A DNA stretch of 64,000 nucleotides from Sulfurimonas sp. GTDB lineage: Bacteria; Campylobacterota; Campylobacteria; Campylobacterales; Sulfurimonadaceae. The position numbers were made by a program, and so were the translations under genes. This document shows positions 1 through 8,098 of this stretch, piece by piece (position 1 is the stretch's first letter; every line of letters begins with the position of its first letter). The notes below the pieces were generated by a model. It worked only from the letters and a program-made list of their open reading frames with translations, did not search any database and was not told where the DNA came from. Location of the stretch: assembly GCF_029027585.1 (NCBI RefSeq), contig NZ_CP093397.1, forward strand, positions 744,001 to 808,000, in the 5' to 3' direction.

Positions 1-190
1 TTCTTGAATTCTTTAAAATATTTTGTATATGTGTTGTGTCATCACTACTTGCAACTATAAAAGAAAGTTCTTTTGAATCATAGGCATAAAAAAGATTACA
101 AACACTGATAATATTTCCATCTGTAGATGCAAGACTCAAAACATGATGCTTATCTATAAAATTTATAATTTTTTTTAAATCATCTTCCAT
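1..190 (-). CDS. PNPOx-like (FMN-binding split-barrel) protein, 3' part cut by window edge
   Basis: An open frame starts at the ATG ending at 190 and runs off the left edge, giving about 63 residues. The start reads MEDDLKKIINFIDKHHVLSL, followed by ASTDGN, an NLFYAYD strand and SFIVASSDDTTH. This alternation (helix, 'LAS..DG', 'Y..D...L.F..S..TTH') is typical of the pyridoxamine 5'-phosphate oxidase-like split-barrel fold that binds FMN or haem. It lies five bases after the stop of the 72-aa gene and is probably the last gene of the ovothiol operon. The family call is inferred from the pattern; the substrate is unknown. Confidence 0.6.
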   Translation of the reverse strand, partial: MEDDLKKIINFIDKHHVLSLASTDGNIISVCNLFYAYDSKELSFIVASSDDTTHIQNILKNSR

Positions 191-195
191 AAATA

Positions 196-414
196 CTATT
201 GAAACATGAAGTTTTCTAAACCTTCGGCATCTACGATATCTCTTTTTTCTAACATTAATCTACCCGTTCCATCCGCTTTTAATGTATCATACACATCAGT
301 CGGATTTGACATGTTGTAGTAACTTCTTAAAAAATCTATAAGCATCTCAAAATTATTCTCTTTTATTGCGTGTTGCTTATACTCTTTAAATTCTACCCAG
401 TTTATATTTATCAT
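196..414 (-). CDS. Small hypothetical protein, 72 aa
   Basis: I do not recognise a family. The protein is soluble, acidic and without a signal peptide or membrane segment; it begins MININWVEFKEYKQHA and contains a predicted helix followed by 'YYNMSNPTDVYDTLKADGTGR', then a short acidic tail. It sits 18 bases downstream of the PatB-type lyase gene and 5 bases upstream of the PNPOx-like gene, on the same strand, so it is probably co-transcribed with the ovothiol genes. The tight spacing and a codon pattern like its neighbours support a real gene. Confidence 0.6.
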   Translation of the reverse strand: MININWVEFKEYKQHAIKENNFEMLIDFLRSYYNMSNPTDVYDTLKADGTGRLMLEKRDIVDAEGLENFMFQ

Positions 415-432
415 CTTTATCCCTAAATAAAG

Positions 433-1617
433 TTATTTTTTGTATTTTATCCTAAGTGCTTTGTCTAATCGCTTAATCACTTCTAGCATCTGCGAAGTTG
501 ATACAGCAAAATTAAGCCTCATAAAACCACTTCCTTCTCTACCAAAACTCAGACCTGCATTTAAACCTAATTTGGCTTTTTGAGTAAAAAACTTTCTTAA
601 ATCTCTATCGGATAAGTTCATTCCACGACAATCTAACCATGCCAAATAAGTTGCTTCAATAGGAATCAGTTTTATTTTATCTTTGTATTTTTGACATAGT
701 TCATTTAAACTTTTGTAGTTTTTACCTAGATGCTCTACTAACTCATCTCGCCACTGAGAACCATCTTTATAAGCACTTTGAAATGCCACATGACTAAGAA
801 CACTTCCCTGTGCAAAATGCACACGATTATAACTTTGTGTAAATTTTTCTCTTAACTTTTTGTTTGTAATCGCAACACTACTCATAGCAAAACCAGCCAT
901 ATTAAATGTTTTTCCAACACCAATGGCAGTTATAGTTATATCTCTTGCTTGTTTACTTATAGATGCAAAAGGTATATGTTTGTTTGGAGCATATACTAAG
1001 TCTGAGTGTATTTCATCACTAAAAACAACTATATTATTTTCTAAACAAATCTCTAAAATCTCTGTTAGTTCATCTCTTGACCACACTCTTCCAACAGGAT
1101 TATGAGGTGAGCATAAAAGCAGAAGTTTAGTATTGGCATCTACCTTTGATTTTAAATCATCTATATCAAAGGTGTATCTTCCATCGCTCATCTGTTTTAA
1201 AGGATTTATTAAAAGTTCTCTTTTATGTTCTTTTACACTATGAAAAAATGGCGGATAGATTGGAGTTTGCACGATAACCTTATCGCCAATTTCACTAAAA
1301 GCATCTATGGCAACACTCATAGATGCCACAACAGAATGAGAGTAAAGTAAATCTTCAAGCTCAAACTTTACCCCATGTTTCTCATCCATCCACTTTATTT
1401 GCACTTCAAATGCACTTGTGGGAACTTCTTCATAACCAACTATTGGATGCTTTAACCTCTGCTTAACTGCTTCAAGTACAAACTCTGGTGTATCAATATC
1501 CATATCTGCCACCCAAACAGGCAAGACCTCATCTGAACCAAATAATTTTTCTCTTAAAGTATATTTTTCTGCATTTGAATTTTCTCTAGATGCTGATGAA
1601 GTAAAATCATATTTCAT
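433..1617 (-). CDS. PatB/MalY-type PLP-dependent C-S lyase, candidate OvoB
   Basis: A fold-type I PLP enzyme of the MalY/PatB group, which cleave carbon-sulfur bonds of cystathionine-like substrates. Visible hallmarks are the Asp-Glu pair in FSDEIHSDL, the Schiff-base lysine in GVGKTFNMAG, and the C-terminal Arg in GFMRLNFA. I place the start at 1617 (MKYDFTSSASREN): it overlaps the ovoA stop as ATGA, whereas an in-frame ATG 12 bases upstream adds only MEKK. In ovothiol synthesis, a PLP sulfoxide lyase (OvoB) converts 5-histidylcysteine sulfoxide to 5-thiohistidine. The direct overlap with ovoA makes this gene the obvious OvoB candidate; that role is inferred from context, while the lyase family is seen in sequence. 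Confidence 0.82.
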   Translation of the reverse strand: MKYDFTSSASRENSNAEKYTLREKLFGSDEVLPVWVADMDIDTPEFVLEAVKQRLKHPIVGYEEVPTSAFEVQIKWMDEKHGVKFELEDLLYSHSVVASMSVAIDAFSEIGDKVIVQTPIYPPFFHSVKEHKRELLINPLKQMSDGRYTFDIDDLKSKVDANTKLLLLCSPHNPVGRVWSRDELTEILEICLENNIVVFSDEIHSDLVYAPNKHIPFASISKQARDITITAIGVGKTFNMAGFAMSSVAITNKKLREKFTQSYNRVHFAQGSVLSHVAFQSAYKDGSQWRDELVEHLGKNYKSLNELCQKYKDKIKLIPIEATYLAWLDCRGMNLSDRDLRKFFTQKAKLGLNAGLSFGREGSGFMRLNFAVSTSQMLEVIKRLDKALRIKYKK

Positions 1618-3713
1618 CTTTTTTTCCAAACACTGACTTCAGATATTGTATGTTGGTATTTTCTTTTAGTTTCTTTTATAACAAACTCCAAATCTTGTAA
1701 GTGAATAAGTTCAAACTTTTCTAAAAGTATCTCTTTTAAACTATCTAAGGTTTTAATGTTTTCACCATTAGCATCTATGTATCCTCCAAGCCAAAGCTCT
1801 TTTTTTGTAGAACTTTCTTGCCAAGTATATGGAGATGCTATGATTAAAATGCCATCATCATTTAATCTTTCATCAATACTATCTAAAAAAAGTCTTGGGT
1901 TATAAAGTCTATCTATAAGGTTTGTTGCCATTACCATGTCATAAGAGTTAAAATTAGATTTTAAATTACAAGCATCTCCTTGCCAAAATGAAACTTTTTG
2001 ACTTAGGTTTTCATATCCCAACTCTTTTATTGTAACTTTTTTATTTTCTACTAACTCGCCTTCTTGTTTTGTATGAAAAGCCACAAAACCTTTTTCTTTA
2101 AGCTTTGAGCCAACCTGAATAAAACGAACCGAAAAGTCAATCCCTTCAACCTTATCAAAACTCTTTGCAAGTTCAAACGAAGCTCGTCCTGTTGCACAAC
2201 CCAAATCTAATGCTTTCGTTTTTTTACCCGAAAATTTTGAAGCAATTTTTGCCATCTCAATAGCAAAATTCTTAACTCCAAAATACCCATCGCTGTATTG
2301 AAATTCACAATACTGAGATACAAGTTCATCACTTTCATATATATATTTTTCTTTATACTCTACACTATTTGAAATAACATACCTAAATCCAGAAAATTGA
2401 GGAAAATGTTTTCTAAAAGCATAACGGGAATGCTTCATTATTAAATTTCCACTACTAGCCCATGATGAGCCTAAGATAAGTGCGTGTTTACCATCAAAAG
2501 TAGGAATAGAAAAGTCATCATAAGCTTCATGAATTTCAAAGCCATCAAAGCCAAAGATTGGGGTACGACTCCACTGCCAAACATTTCCAACAACATCATA
2601 GATGCCATTAAAACTAAACTCATTTACAGGACAAGAACTACCATAATGATAAAAGTTTAAGTTTGCTCTACTCTCATGGAATTCTGGTAAATCTTGTAAA
2701 TTTGAACGATTATAAATTGCCATATATTCCGCTTCACTTGGAAGGGAATATGTAACATTATCTACTAAACTTTTATATCTACAAAAAGCATTTGCTTCTA
2801 GTGCATTTACCTCAACTGGAAAATTCATCGGCATCTGAATAACTTTACTCAAAGTTCTATATTTATAAACTCCATTTTCTTTTATCCAAAAAACTGGAAA
2901 TTTAACTTTTGAGCTTTTTAAAAACTCTAAACCTTCTTCATCCCAATACTCATCTTTTTCATAACCTTTTGCATCTACAAACTTCATATACTCTTCATTT
3001 GATACTAAAAACTTTGAAGTCTTAAACTCACCTACTTCTTCTTCATACTCTCCGTACTCATTATCCCAGCCATAAAGATTATGTGCCTTACTTTTACCTA
3101 GTTTTATCTGCTGGGCATCTATGTTTATCATCTCATTTATTGGTGCATCTGCGCTATGAGAACATTCACTAAAGCATTTAACTTCTTTTATACACTCTAG
3201 TGGCATCTGTCTATGAAGAACAAGTGAAGTTTCTATATGGATTCTTTCATGTTCTATGCCCATCAGTATTATCCACATATCACTATCTTGTTTTATAGGG
3301 AGAGTTAAAGGCATACTCATTATCAAATCATTTACAAGCTCTTTTATCTTGCATCTATACTCTCTAACCGCATCGACACTCGGCCAAGCATAGTTTTTAG
3401 CCTCTGTATCATCCCAAGCCATTTCATCAACGCCAACGGCAAATATTGCCTCAAAATCTGCATCTATTCTTTTGTTTATTATCTTCATATTTATTAGTTT
3501 ATTTACAAAAAAAGTTGCTGTATGTCCAAAATAAAATATCATAGGATGACGAGTTAGTTCTGACTTTTTATAAAACACATCATCATTTTTTAAGAGTTCA
3601 AATACTTTTTCGTAAAGATTACAAGTATTGTTAAAATACTCTTTAATTTCTTGTCGTTTTTTTTGTATGTCATTCCCATCTAGCGTTACTGGGTATCTAC
3701 TAAGATTATTCAA
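1614..3713 (-). CDS. ovoA: OvoA, 5-histidylcysteine sulfoxide synthase with fused N-methyltransferase
   Basis: Three domains are visible: an N-terminal DinB-like domain with the iron-binding HX3HXE motif (HERIHIE, near residues 155-161), a central FGE-sulfatase-like domain (PSEAEYMAIY, then GNVWQWS and SGFRY), and a C-terminal SAM methyltransferase (ALDLGCATGRAS). OvoA joins histidine and cysteine with O2 to form the sulfoxide, and the methyltransferase completes ovothiol A. I choose the TTG at 3713: AAAGGA lies six bases upstream and the family-typical stretch (YPVTLDGNDIQKKR) follows at once. A longer frame to 3785 would run into the divergent pgeF gene and its promoter. The product is about 699 aa, full length for an OvoA with the methyltransferase. 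Confidence 0.92.
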   Translation of the reverse strand: MNNLSRYPVTLDGNDIQKKRQEIKEYFNNTCNLYEKVFELLKNDDVFYKKSELTRHPMIFYFGHTATFFVNKLINMKIINKRIDADFEAIFAVGVDEMAWDDTEAKNYAWPSVDAVREYRCKIKELVNDLIMSMPLTLPIKQDSDMWIILMGIEHERIHIETSLVLHRQMPLECIKEVKCFSECSHSADAPINEMINIDAQQIKLGKSKAHNLYGWDNEYGEYEEEVGEFKTSKFLVSNEEYMKFVDAKGYEKDEYWDEEGLEFLKSSKVKFPVFWIKENGVYKYRTLSKVIQMPMNFPVEVNALEANAFCRYKSLVDNVTYSLPSEAEYMAIYNRSNLQDLPEFHESRANLNFYHYGSSCPVNEFSFNGIYDVVGNVWQWSRTPIFGFDGFEIHEAYDDFSIPTFDGKHALILGSSWASSGNLIMKHSRYAFRKHFPQFSGFRYVISNSVEYKEKYIYESDELVSQYCEFQYSDGYFGVKNFAIEMAKIASKFSGKKTKALDLGCATGRASFELAKSFDKVEGIDFSVRFIQVGSKLKEKGFVAFHTKQEGELVENKKVTIKELGYENLSQKVSFWQGDACNLKSNFNSYDMVMATNLIDRLYNPRLFLDSIDERLNDDGILIIASPYTWQESSTKKELWLGGYIDANGENIKTLDSLKEILLEKFELIHLQDLEFVIKETKRKYQHTISEVSVWKKR

Positions 3714-3730
3714 AAATATTCCTTTATATC

Positions 3731-3746
3731 TGCTATAATAATTATA
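3731..3746. promoter_or_regulatory. Overlapping divergent -10 boxes between ovoA and pgeF
   Basis: The 13-bp perfect palindrome TATAATAATTATA (3734-3746) supplies a -10 hexamer to both strands. On the plus strand it is preceded by TGC, giving the extended TGCTATAAT common in Campylobacterota, and it ends six bases before the pgeF ATG. On the minus strand TATAAT (3746-3741) would start transcription near 3734, giving ovoA a leader of about 20 nt holding AAAGGA. One polymerase could serve only one direction at a time. Confidence 0.6.
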
Positions 3747-4471
3747 TGCAATTCTATCATAGTAAAGTATTAAATAATGTATCAAATATCACACATGCTT
3801 TTACAACTAAAGTATCTGGCAATTTAGCCTTTCATGTAAATGACAATCCAAAAGTCGTGCAACTAAATCATACTGTCTTAGCTAAGAAATTAAATTACGA
3901 CAAGAAAACACTTATTCATATGAAACAAATTCACTCAAATATAGTACACCTTGTAGATGTAAAAGATAACTTCGACAACCCTCCAACTTGCGATGCTCTT
4001 ATAACAGATAAACTAAATACACCTTTAATGGTAATGGTTGCTGATTGTTCTCCTTTACTTTTTTTTGATACTAAAAAAAATATTATCGCTGTTGCTCATG
4101 CTGGGAGAGAAGGTACATTTAGTAATATTATTAAGAATGTAATCAACTCTTTTAAAGAAAATTATAATTCAAACGCTCAAGATATAATTGTGTCTATTGG
4201 AGCAAGTATAAAAAAATGCTGTTATGAAGTTGGAGATGAAATATATAAAGAATCTTGTGAACTAAACTTGAACTATGCCATAGAGAAAAAAGATAAAAAT
4301 TACTACTTAAATATTAGTAAAATCTTAAAAACTCAACTCCTAGATGCTGGGGTTAAAGAGCAAAATATTGAAATTTGTAATGAGTGCAGTTGTTGTGAAG
4401 ACAAAAAGTATTTTTCTTATAGAGCAGATAAAAAAAGTGGAAGGTTTTGTGGAGTTATCTTGCTAAAGTAA
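3746..4471 (+). CDS. pgeF: Peptidoglycan editing factor PgeF (YfiH/DUF152, laccase-domain)
   Basis: A 241-aa member of the YfiH family, which removes misincorporated residues from peptidoglycan precursors and has also been described as a purine nucleoside phosphorylase/polyphenol oxidase. Metal-site motifs are present: KQIHSN, VADCSPLLFFD and AVAHAGREG. The usual GWRGT segment reads GREGT here, so the tryptophan is absent. The start at 3746 is the only ATG before the conserved THAFTT segment, and its -10 box ends just six bases upstream, so the mRNA may be leaderless. The 3' end overlaps the convergent dxs gene by nine bases. Confidence 0.85.
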   Translation: MQFYHSKVLNNVSNITHAFTTKVSGNLAFHVNDNPKVVQLNHTVLAKKLNYDKKTLIHMKQIHSNIVHLVDVKDNFDNPPTCDALITDKLNTPLMVMVADCSPLLFFDTKKNIIAVAHAGREGTFSNIIKNVINSFKENYNSNAQDIIVSIGASIKKCCYEVGDEIYKESCELNLNYAIEKKDKNYYLNISKILKTQLLDAGVKEQNIEICNECSCCEDKKYFSYRADKKSGRFCGVILLK

Positions 4472-6284
4472 CTCTTCAACCTTTCTTGCTAGTTGTCTTG
4501 GTAAAATTCCTAATGATTCTTCAACAAGTTTTGTATTTCCATGAGTTATAAACGCATCTTCATATTCAAAACTCTCTAATTCTATATCTCTAATCTTATC
4601 TTGAGCTAAAAATTCTAAAATTGCACTGCCAACTCCACCCATTTTAGAACTATCAGAAAATATAAACCATTTTTTATGTTTTTTTGCCATATCTCTTAGC
4701 ATCTCTTTATCTAATGGTTTAACAAATCTTAAGTCTAAAATACTCACATCTTCTTTTAATAGTTTTGATGTTTCATAAGCACGACCTACTCCGTTACCAT
4801 AACCGATAAAAAGAATATCACTATCATTAGAACTTAGAAGTTGTGAAGTTCCAAGCTTAAATTCATTTGATTGTGTCAAATCTGTTTTTATAAATGAGCC
4901 TCTTGGATATCTCAAAGAACATGGATGCTCATACTTAGATGCAAAAGCCATAGCTTGATGAAATGACTTCTCATCTCTTGGAGCAAAAAGTGTCATATTA
5001 GGGATTGCTCTTAAAAAAGATATATCAAAAACACCTTGATGGGTTTCTCCATCTTCACCAACTATACCCGCACGGTCAAGTGCAAAAACAACAGGTAAGT
5101 CCATAAGACAGGTATCGTGAATAACTTGGTCATAACCTCGCTGTAAAAAGGTTGAGTAGATTGTACAAAAAGGTTTAAAACCCTCTTTTGCTAAAGCACT
5201 CATAGAAGTAACTGCATGTTGTTCTGCGATTGCTACATCCCAAAATCTATTTGGATAAATTTCTAAGAGTTCACTCAATCCTGTTCCACTTGGCATCGCA
5301 GCAGTAGCACCAACAATTTTTTCATTTTCTTTTGCTAGATGAAGTAATGATTCTGTGTAAATTTGAGTAGCACTTTTCTCAGAACTTTTTTTGTAACTGC
5401 TTCCATCATTCAAATCAAATGGACCAACTCCATGCCATTTTTCCTCTTTACCCTCAGCGATATCATAACCCTTACCTTTAATAGTTTGAGCATGTATAAT
5501 TACAGGCTGACCTAGTTTTTTTGCTTTTTGAAAGATTGATATTAGTTGCTTAAGGTTATGTCCATCAACGGGTCCAATATAGTTTATCCCCATCTCTTCA
5601 AACATTATCCCAGGAGTTATTAGCTTTAAACTCTCTTCCATCTTTTTTTGCAAGATAATGTGCTCCATCTCCAAAGTTATCAACAAAATTTTCAGTATGT
5701 TTTTTAAACTTTTGGTAAAAAGAACCAGCCATTGCAGAACTAAGGATTCTACTTAATGCTCCAATAGGTTTTGCGATACTCATTTCATTATCATTAAGTA
5801 TGATTATCATAGGGTATTTTCTATCGCCTAACTCATTTAATGCTTCATATACCATTCCAGCAGTCATAGAACCATCACCTATCATAACAACAGGGATTCT
5901 TGAGTCCTCTTCACCTTTAATAGCGATGCCTTTTGCAGCACCAACGCCTAAAGATATAGAAGTAGAACTATGCCCTGCTACAAAATAATCATGCTCAGAT
6001 TCACATGGTTTTGTGTAACCACATAAACCACCAAATTCTCGCAAAGTATCAAACTCTTTCCATCTCGAAGTTAGAAGTTTATGTGCATAAGCTTGATGAG
6101 ACACATCAAAAATGAAAGGGTCTTTTTTTGAGTCAAACACTTTATGCATCGCTACAATAAGCTCTGTTGCACCAAGTGTTGAACTTAAATGACCACCATT
6201 TTTACTAACTACTCTTAGTATTTCTTCTCTTATATCACCACAAAGATGTTCTAATTCTTCTATATTTTTTGATTTAATATCCAT
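4463..6284 (-). pseudogene. dxs: dxs, 1-deoxy-D-xylulose-5-phosphate synthase, split by a one-base frameshift
   Basis: Dxs condenses pyruvate and glyceraldehyde 3-phosphate with TPP, the first step of the MEP isoprenoid pathway. The N-terminal half (6284 down to about 5650) has the TPP motif GDGSMTAG and ends out of frame after HYLAKK. The C-terminal half continues as MEESLKLITPG, NYIGPVDGHN and DVAIAEQHAV. The break is at a run of seven A on the coding strand (5643-5649). Removing one A restores LAKKMEESLKL and one 606-aa reading frame, the normal Dxs length. Because Dxs should be essential (ispE is also in this window), I think the run is a sequence error or a slippage site and the gene is functional. 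It follows fliH by seven bases. Confidence 0.88.
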
Positions 6285-6291
6285 CTATACT

Positions 6292-7065
6292 CTATTCACT
6301 TAAGGCTGCTCTTTTAACTCTCTCAAATCTTTTTGATATTTGAGCGTCTATATTTCCTGCATCACTAATGGCTATGACACCACCCTCGCTTACAGCACTA
6401 TCTGAAATCACTTCAATATGTTCTAATGATCCAACACTTTGAGAAATTTCTCCATGATTTTTAGGATTTACTTTAAGAGTTACCTTAGATGCCCCTTGCA
6501 ACTCTTTTATCAATTCACTTGATAAAATTTGAGCTATTTTTGTAGAGTTATCGCCCAACTCAACATTTACAACTTCTTTAGCAATATCAAGTGCCGCACT
6601 AATAAGTTCACTTTTTATCCCTTCGAGTGCTTTTTCATATTCAGCTGCACTATTTTCTAGTGTTGCAACAGAAGAACTAAACTGAGCTAAACCATTTGCC
6701 ATACTTTCTTCTTCATCTTTAAAGGCTTGTGTTTTACCTTCTTGTATGCCTTCGTTAAATGATTCTTCTTTAATCTTTTGTATTTCTACCTTATGTTCTT
6801 CACTCATATCTTCTAGTTTCATCTGTAACTTTATAAAATTCGATGACATTTCATCTGTCTTTTTCATTAATGATTCGATAAGAGATTCTTTAGAAGAGTT
6901 ACTTAAAGAGCTTGAATCTACATCACTATCTCTTAAACCAGGATTTTTATCTTTAGTAAATGAGTCATCTTGCTCTTCTTCACCAGCTCCAAGATTTAAA
7001 ACTTTAAAATTGTACTTATCTACACTATGATTATTCATATTTTGATTTGAAATTACACTTTCCAT
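6292..7065 (-). CDS. fliH: Flagellar assembly protein FliH
   Basis: FliH is the cytoplasmic regulator and stator of the flagellar export ATPase FliI. The 257-aa protein has a disordered acidic/serine-rich N-terminus, a long charged coiled-coil-like middle (about 70-150, including the EGIQEGKTQA repeat) and the conserved C-terminal domain with ALDIAKEVVNVEL and LKVNPKNHGEI. It lies directly after fliG, seven bases downstream, as in Campylobacter. The middle and the first 60 residues are poorly conserved, so identification rests on the C-terminus, the architecture and the operon. Confidence 0.9.
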   Translation of the reverse strand: MESVISNQNMNNHSVDKYNFKVLNLGAGEEEQDDSFTKDKNPGLRDSDVDSSSLSNSSKESLIESLMKKTDEMSSNFIKLQMKLEDMSEEHKVEIQKIKEESFNEGIQEGKTQAFKDEEESMANGLAQFSSSVATLENSAAEYEKALEGIKSELISAALDIAKEVVNVELGDNSTKIAQILSSELIKELQGASKVTLKVNPKNHGEISQSVGSLEHIEVISDSAVSEGGVIAISDAGNIDAQISKRFERVKRAALSE

Positions 7066-7072
7066 CTTATAC

Positions 7073-8098
7073 CTACTCTATCATCTCATCAGTAGAACCC
7101 ATCTGAATAACACCAGATTCAGCAAGTGTATTAACAGCTTCAACTATCATTCTTTGAGAACTCTCAACATCTTTCATTTTAACGGCACCAAGAAATTGCA
7201 TCTCTTCTTCAAATGCTTCTCTAGCTCTCTCACTCATAGCAGTAAAGAATTTTTCTTTCAACTCTTCTGCTGAAGATTTAAGAGCTAGCATTAAGTCTTT
7301 TTTATCTACCGTTTTTAAAATCTCTGTTATAGCATTTTTATCAAGTGTCACAATATCTTCAAAAGTAAACATCATCTCTTTGATTAAAGTTGCCATCTCT
7401 TCATCTACTTGTTCAACTTGAGCAAGAGTTGCTTTTGCAGATTTTGCACCAAGACGGTTGAAAATATCTGCAACCGCTCTTGGACCACCAACTTCAACTT
7501 TATATGAAGCAAGAGATTCTAGTTTAGACTCTAAAACTGCAGAAACTCTTTTAATAACTGAAGGAGAGATATCTCCAAGTTTTGCCATTCTCATAGCAAC
7601 TTCAGAACGCAAATCATCTGGAAAATATTGTATAGTATCTGCGGCTTCTGTTGCATCCATATGCGCTAATATAAGAGCAATTGTTTGAGGATGCTCTGTG
7701 ACAATAAAGTCTGAGAGTTGCTGAGGCTTGATTTTTGAAAGGTATGAGAAATTTTGTGTATTTTGCATACTTTTTGAAAGCTTTTCTAAGACCTTTTTTG
7801 CTTCTTCTGCACCAAGAGTTCTATAAAGAAGTTCTCTTGCATACTCCATGCCACCAGTTGTAAGAAACTGACCAGATTGAAAGATAGCATGAAATTCTTC
7901 TAAAATTGCTGTTCCTATCGCTTTATCTATACTTCTATTTCCTGCGATAAATTTTGATACATCTGTTATCGCAATTACACTTAAGTTGGAAAAAATTGAT
8001 GCTGTAGATTCTTCACCAAGTAGCATTAATAAAATTGCAACTTTTTCCGCCATACTCATTTCATCAAAGGTTGCTTGTTGTGTTGGTGATAAATTCAT
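7073..8098 (-). CDS. fliG: Flagellar motor switch protein FliG
   Basis: FliG forms the torque-generating part of the C-ring and binds both FliF and MotA. At 341 aa it has the usual length, with the N-terminal AEKVAILLMLLGEE segment, the middle EHPQTIALILAHM segment carrying the EHPQ motif, and a C-terminal domain rich in charged residues (SAEELKEKFFTAMSERA). The start overlaps the fliF stop by four bases (translational coupling), which fits the need for matched amounts of MS-ring and C-ring proteins. No anomalies are visible. Confidence 0.96.
   Translation of the reverse strand: MNLSPTQQATFDEMSMAEKVAILLMLLGEESTASIFSNLSVIAITDVSKFIAGNRSIDKAIGTAILEEFHAIFQSGQFLTTGGMEYARELLYRTLGAEEAKKVLEKLSKSMQNTQNFSYLSKIKPQQLSDFIVTEHPQTIALILAHMDATEAADTIQYFPDDLRSEVAMRMAKLGDISPSVIKRVSAVLESKLESLASYKVEVGGPRAVADIFNRLGAKSAKATLAQVEQVDEEMATLIKEMMFTFEDIVTLDKNAITEILKTVDKKDLMLALKSSAEELKEKFFTAMSERAREAFEEEMQFLGAVKMKDVESSQRMIVEAVNTLAESGVIQMGSTDEMIE

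Noticed and set aside
3714-3785. Extending ovoA to an ATG at 3785.
   Set aside because: It would overlap pgeF and both promoters; the TTG at 3713 has a good ribosome binding site and begins the conserved region.
5643-5649. Programmed -1 ribosomal frameshifting at A AAA AAG in dxs.
   Set aside because: A -1 shift leads to the wrong frame; the second half needs one base to be skipped.
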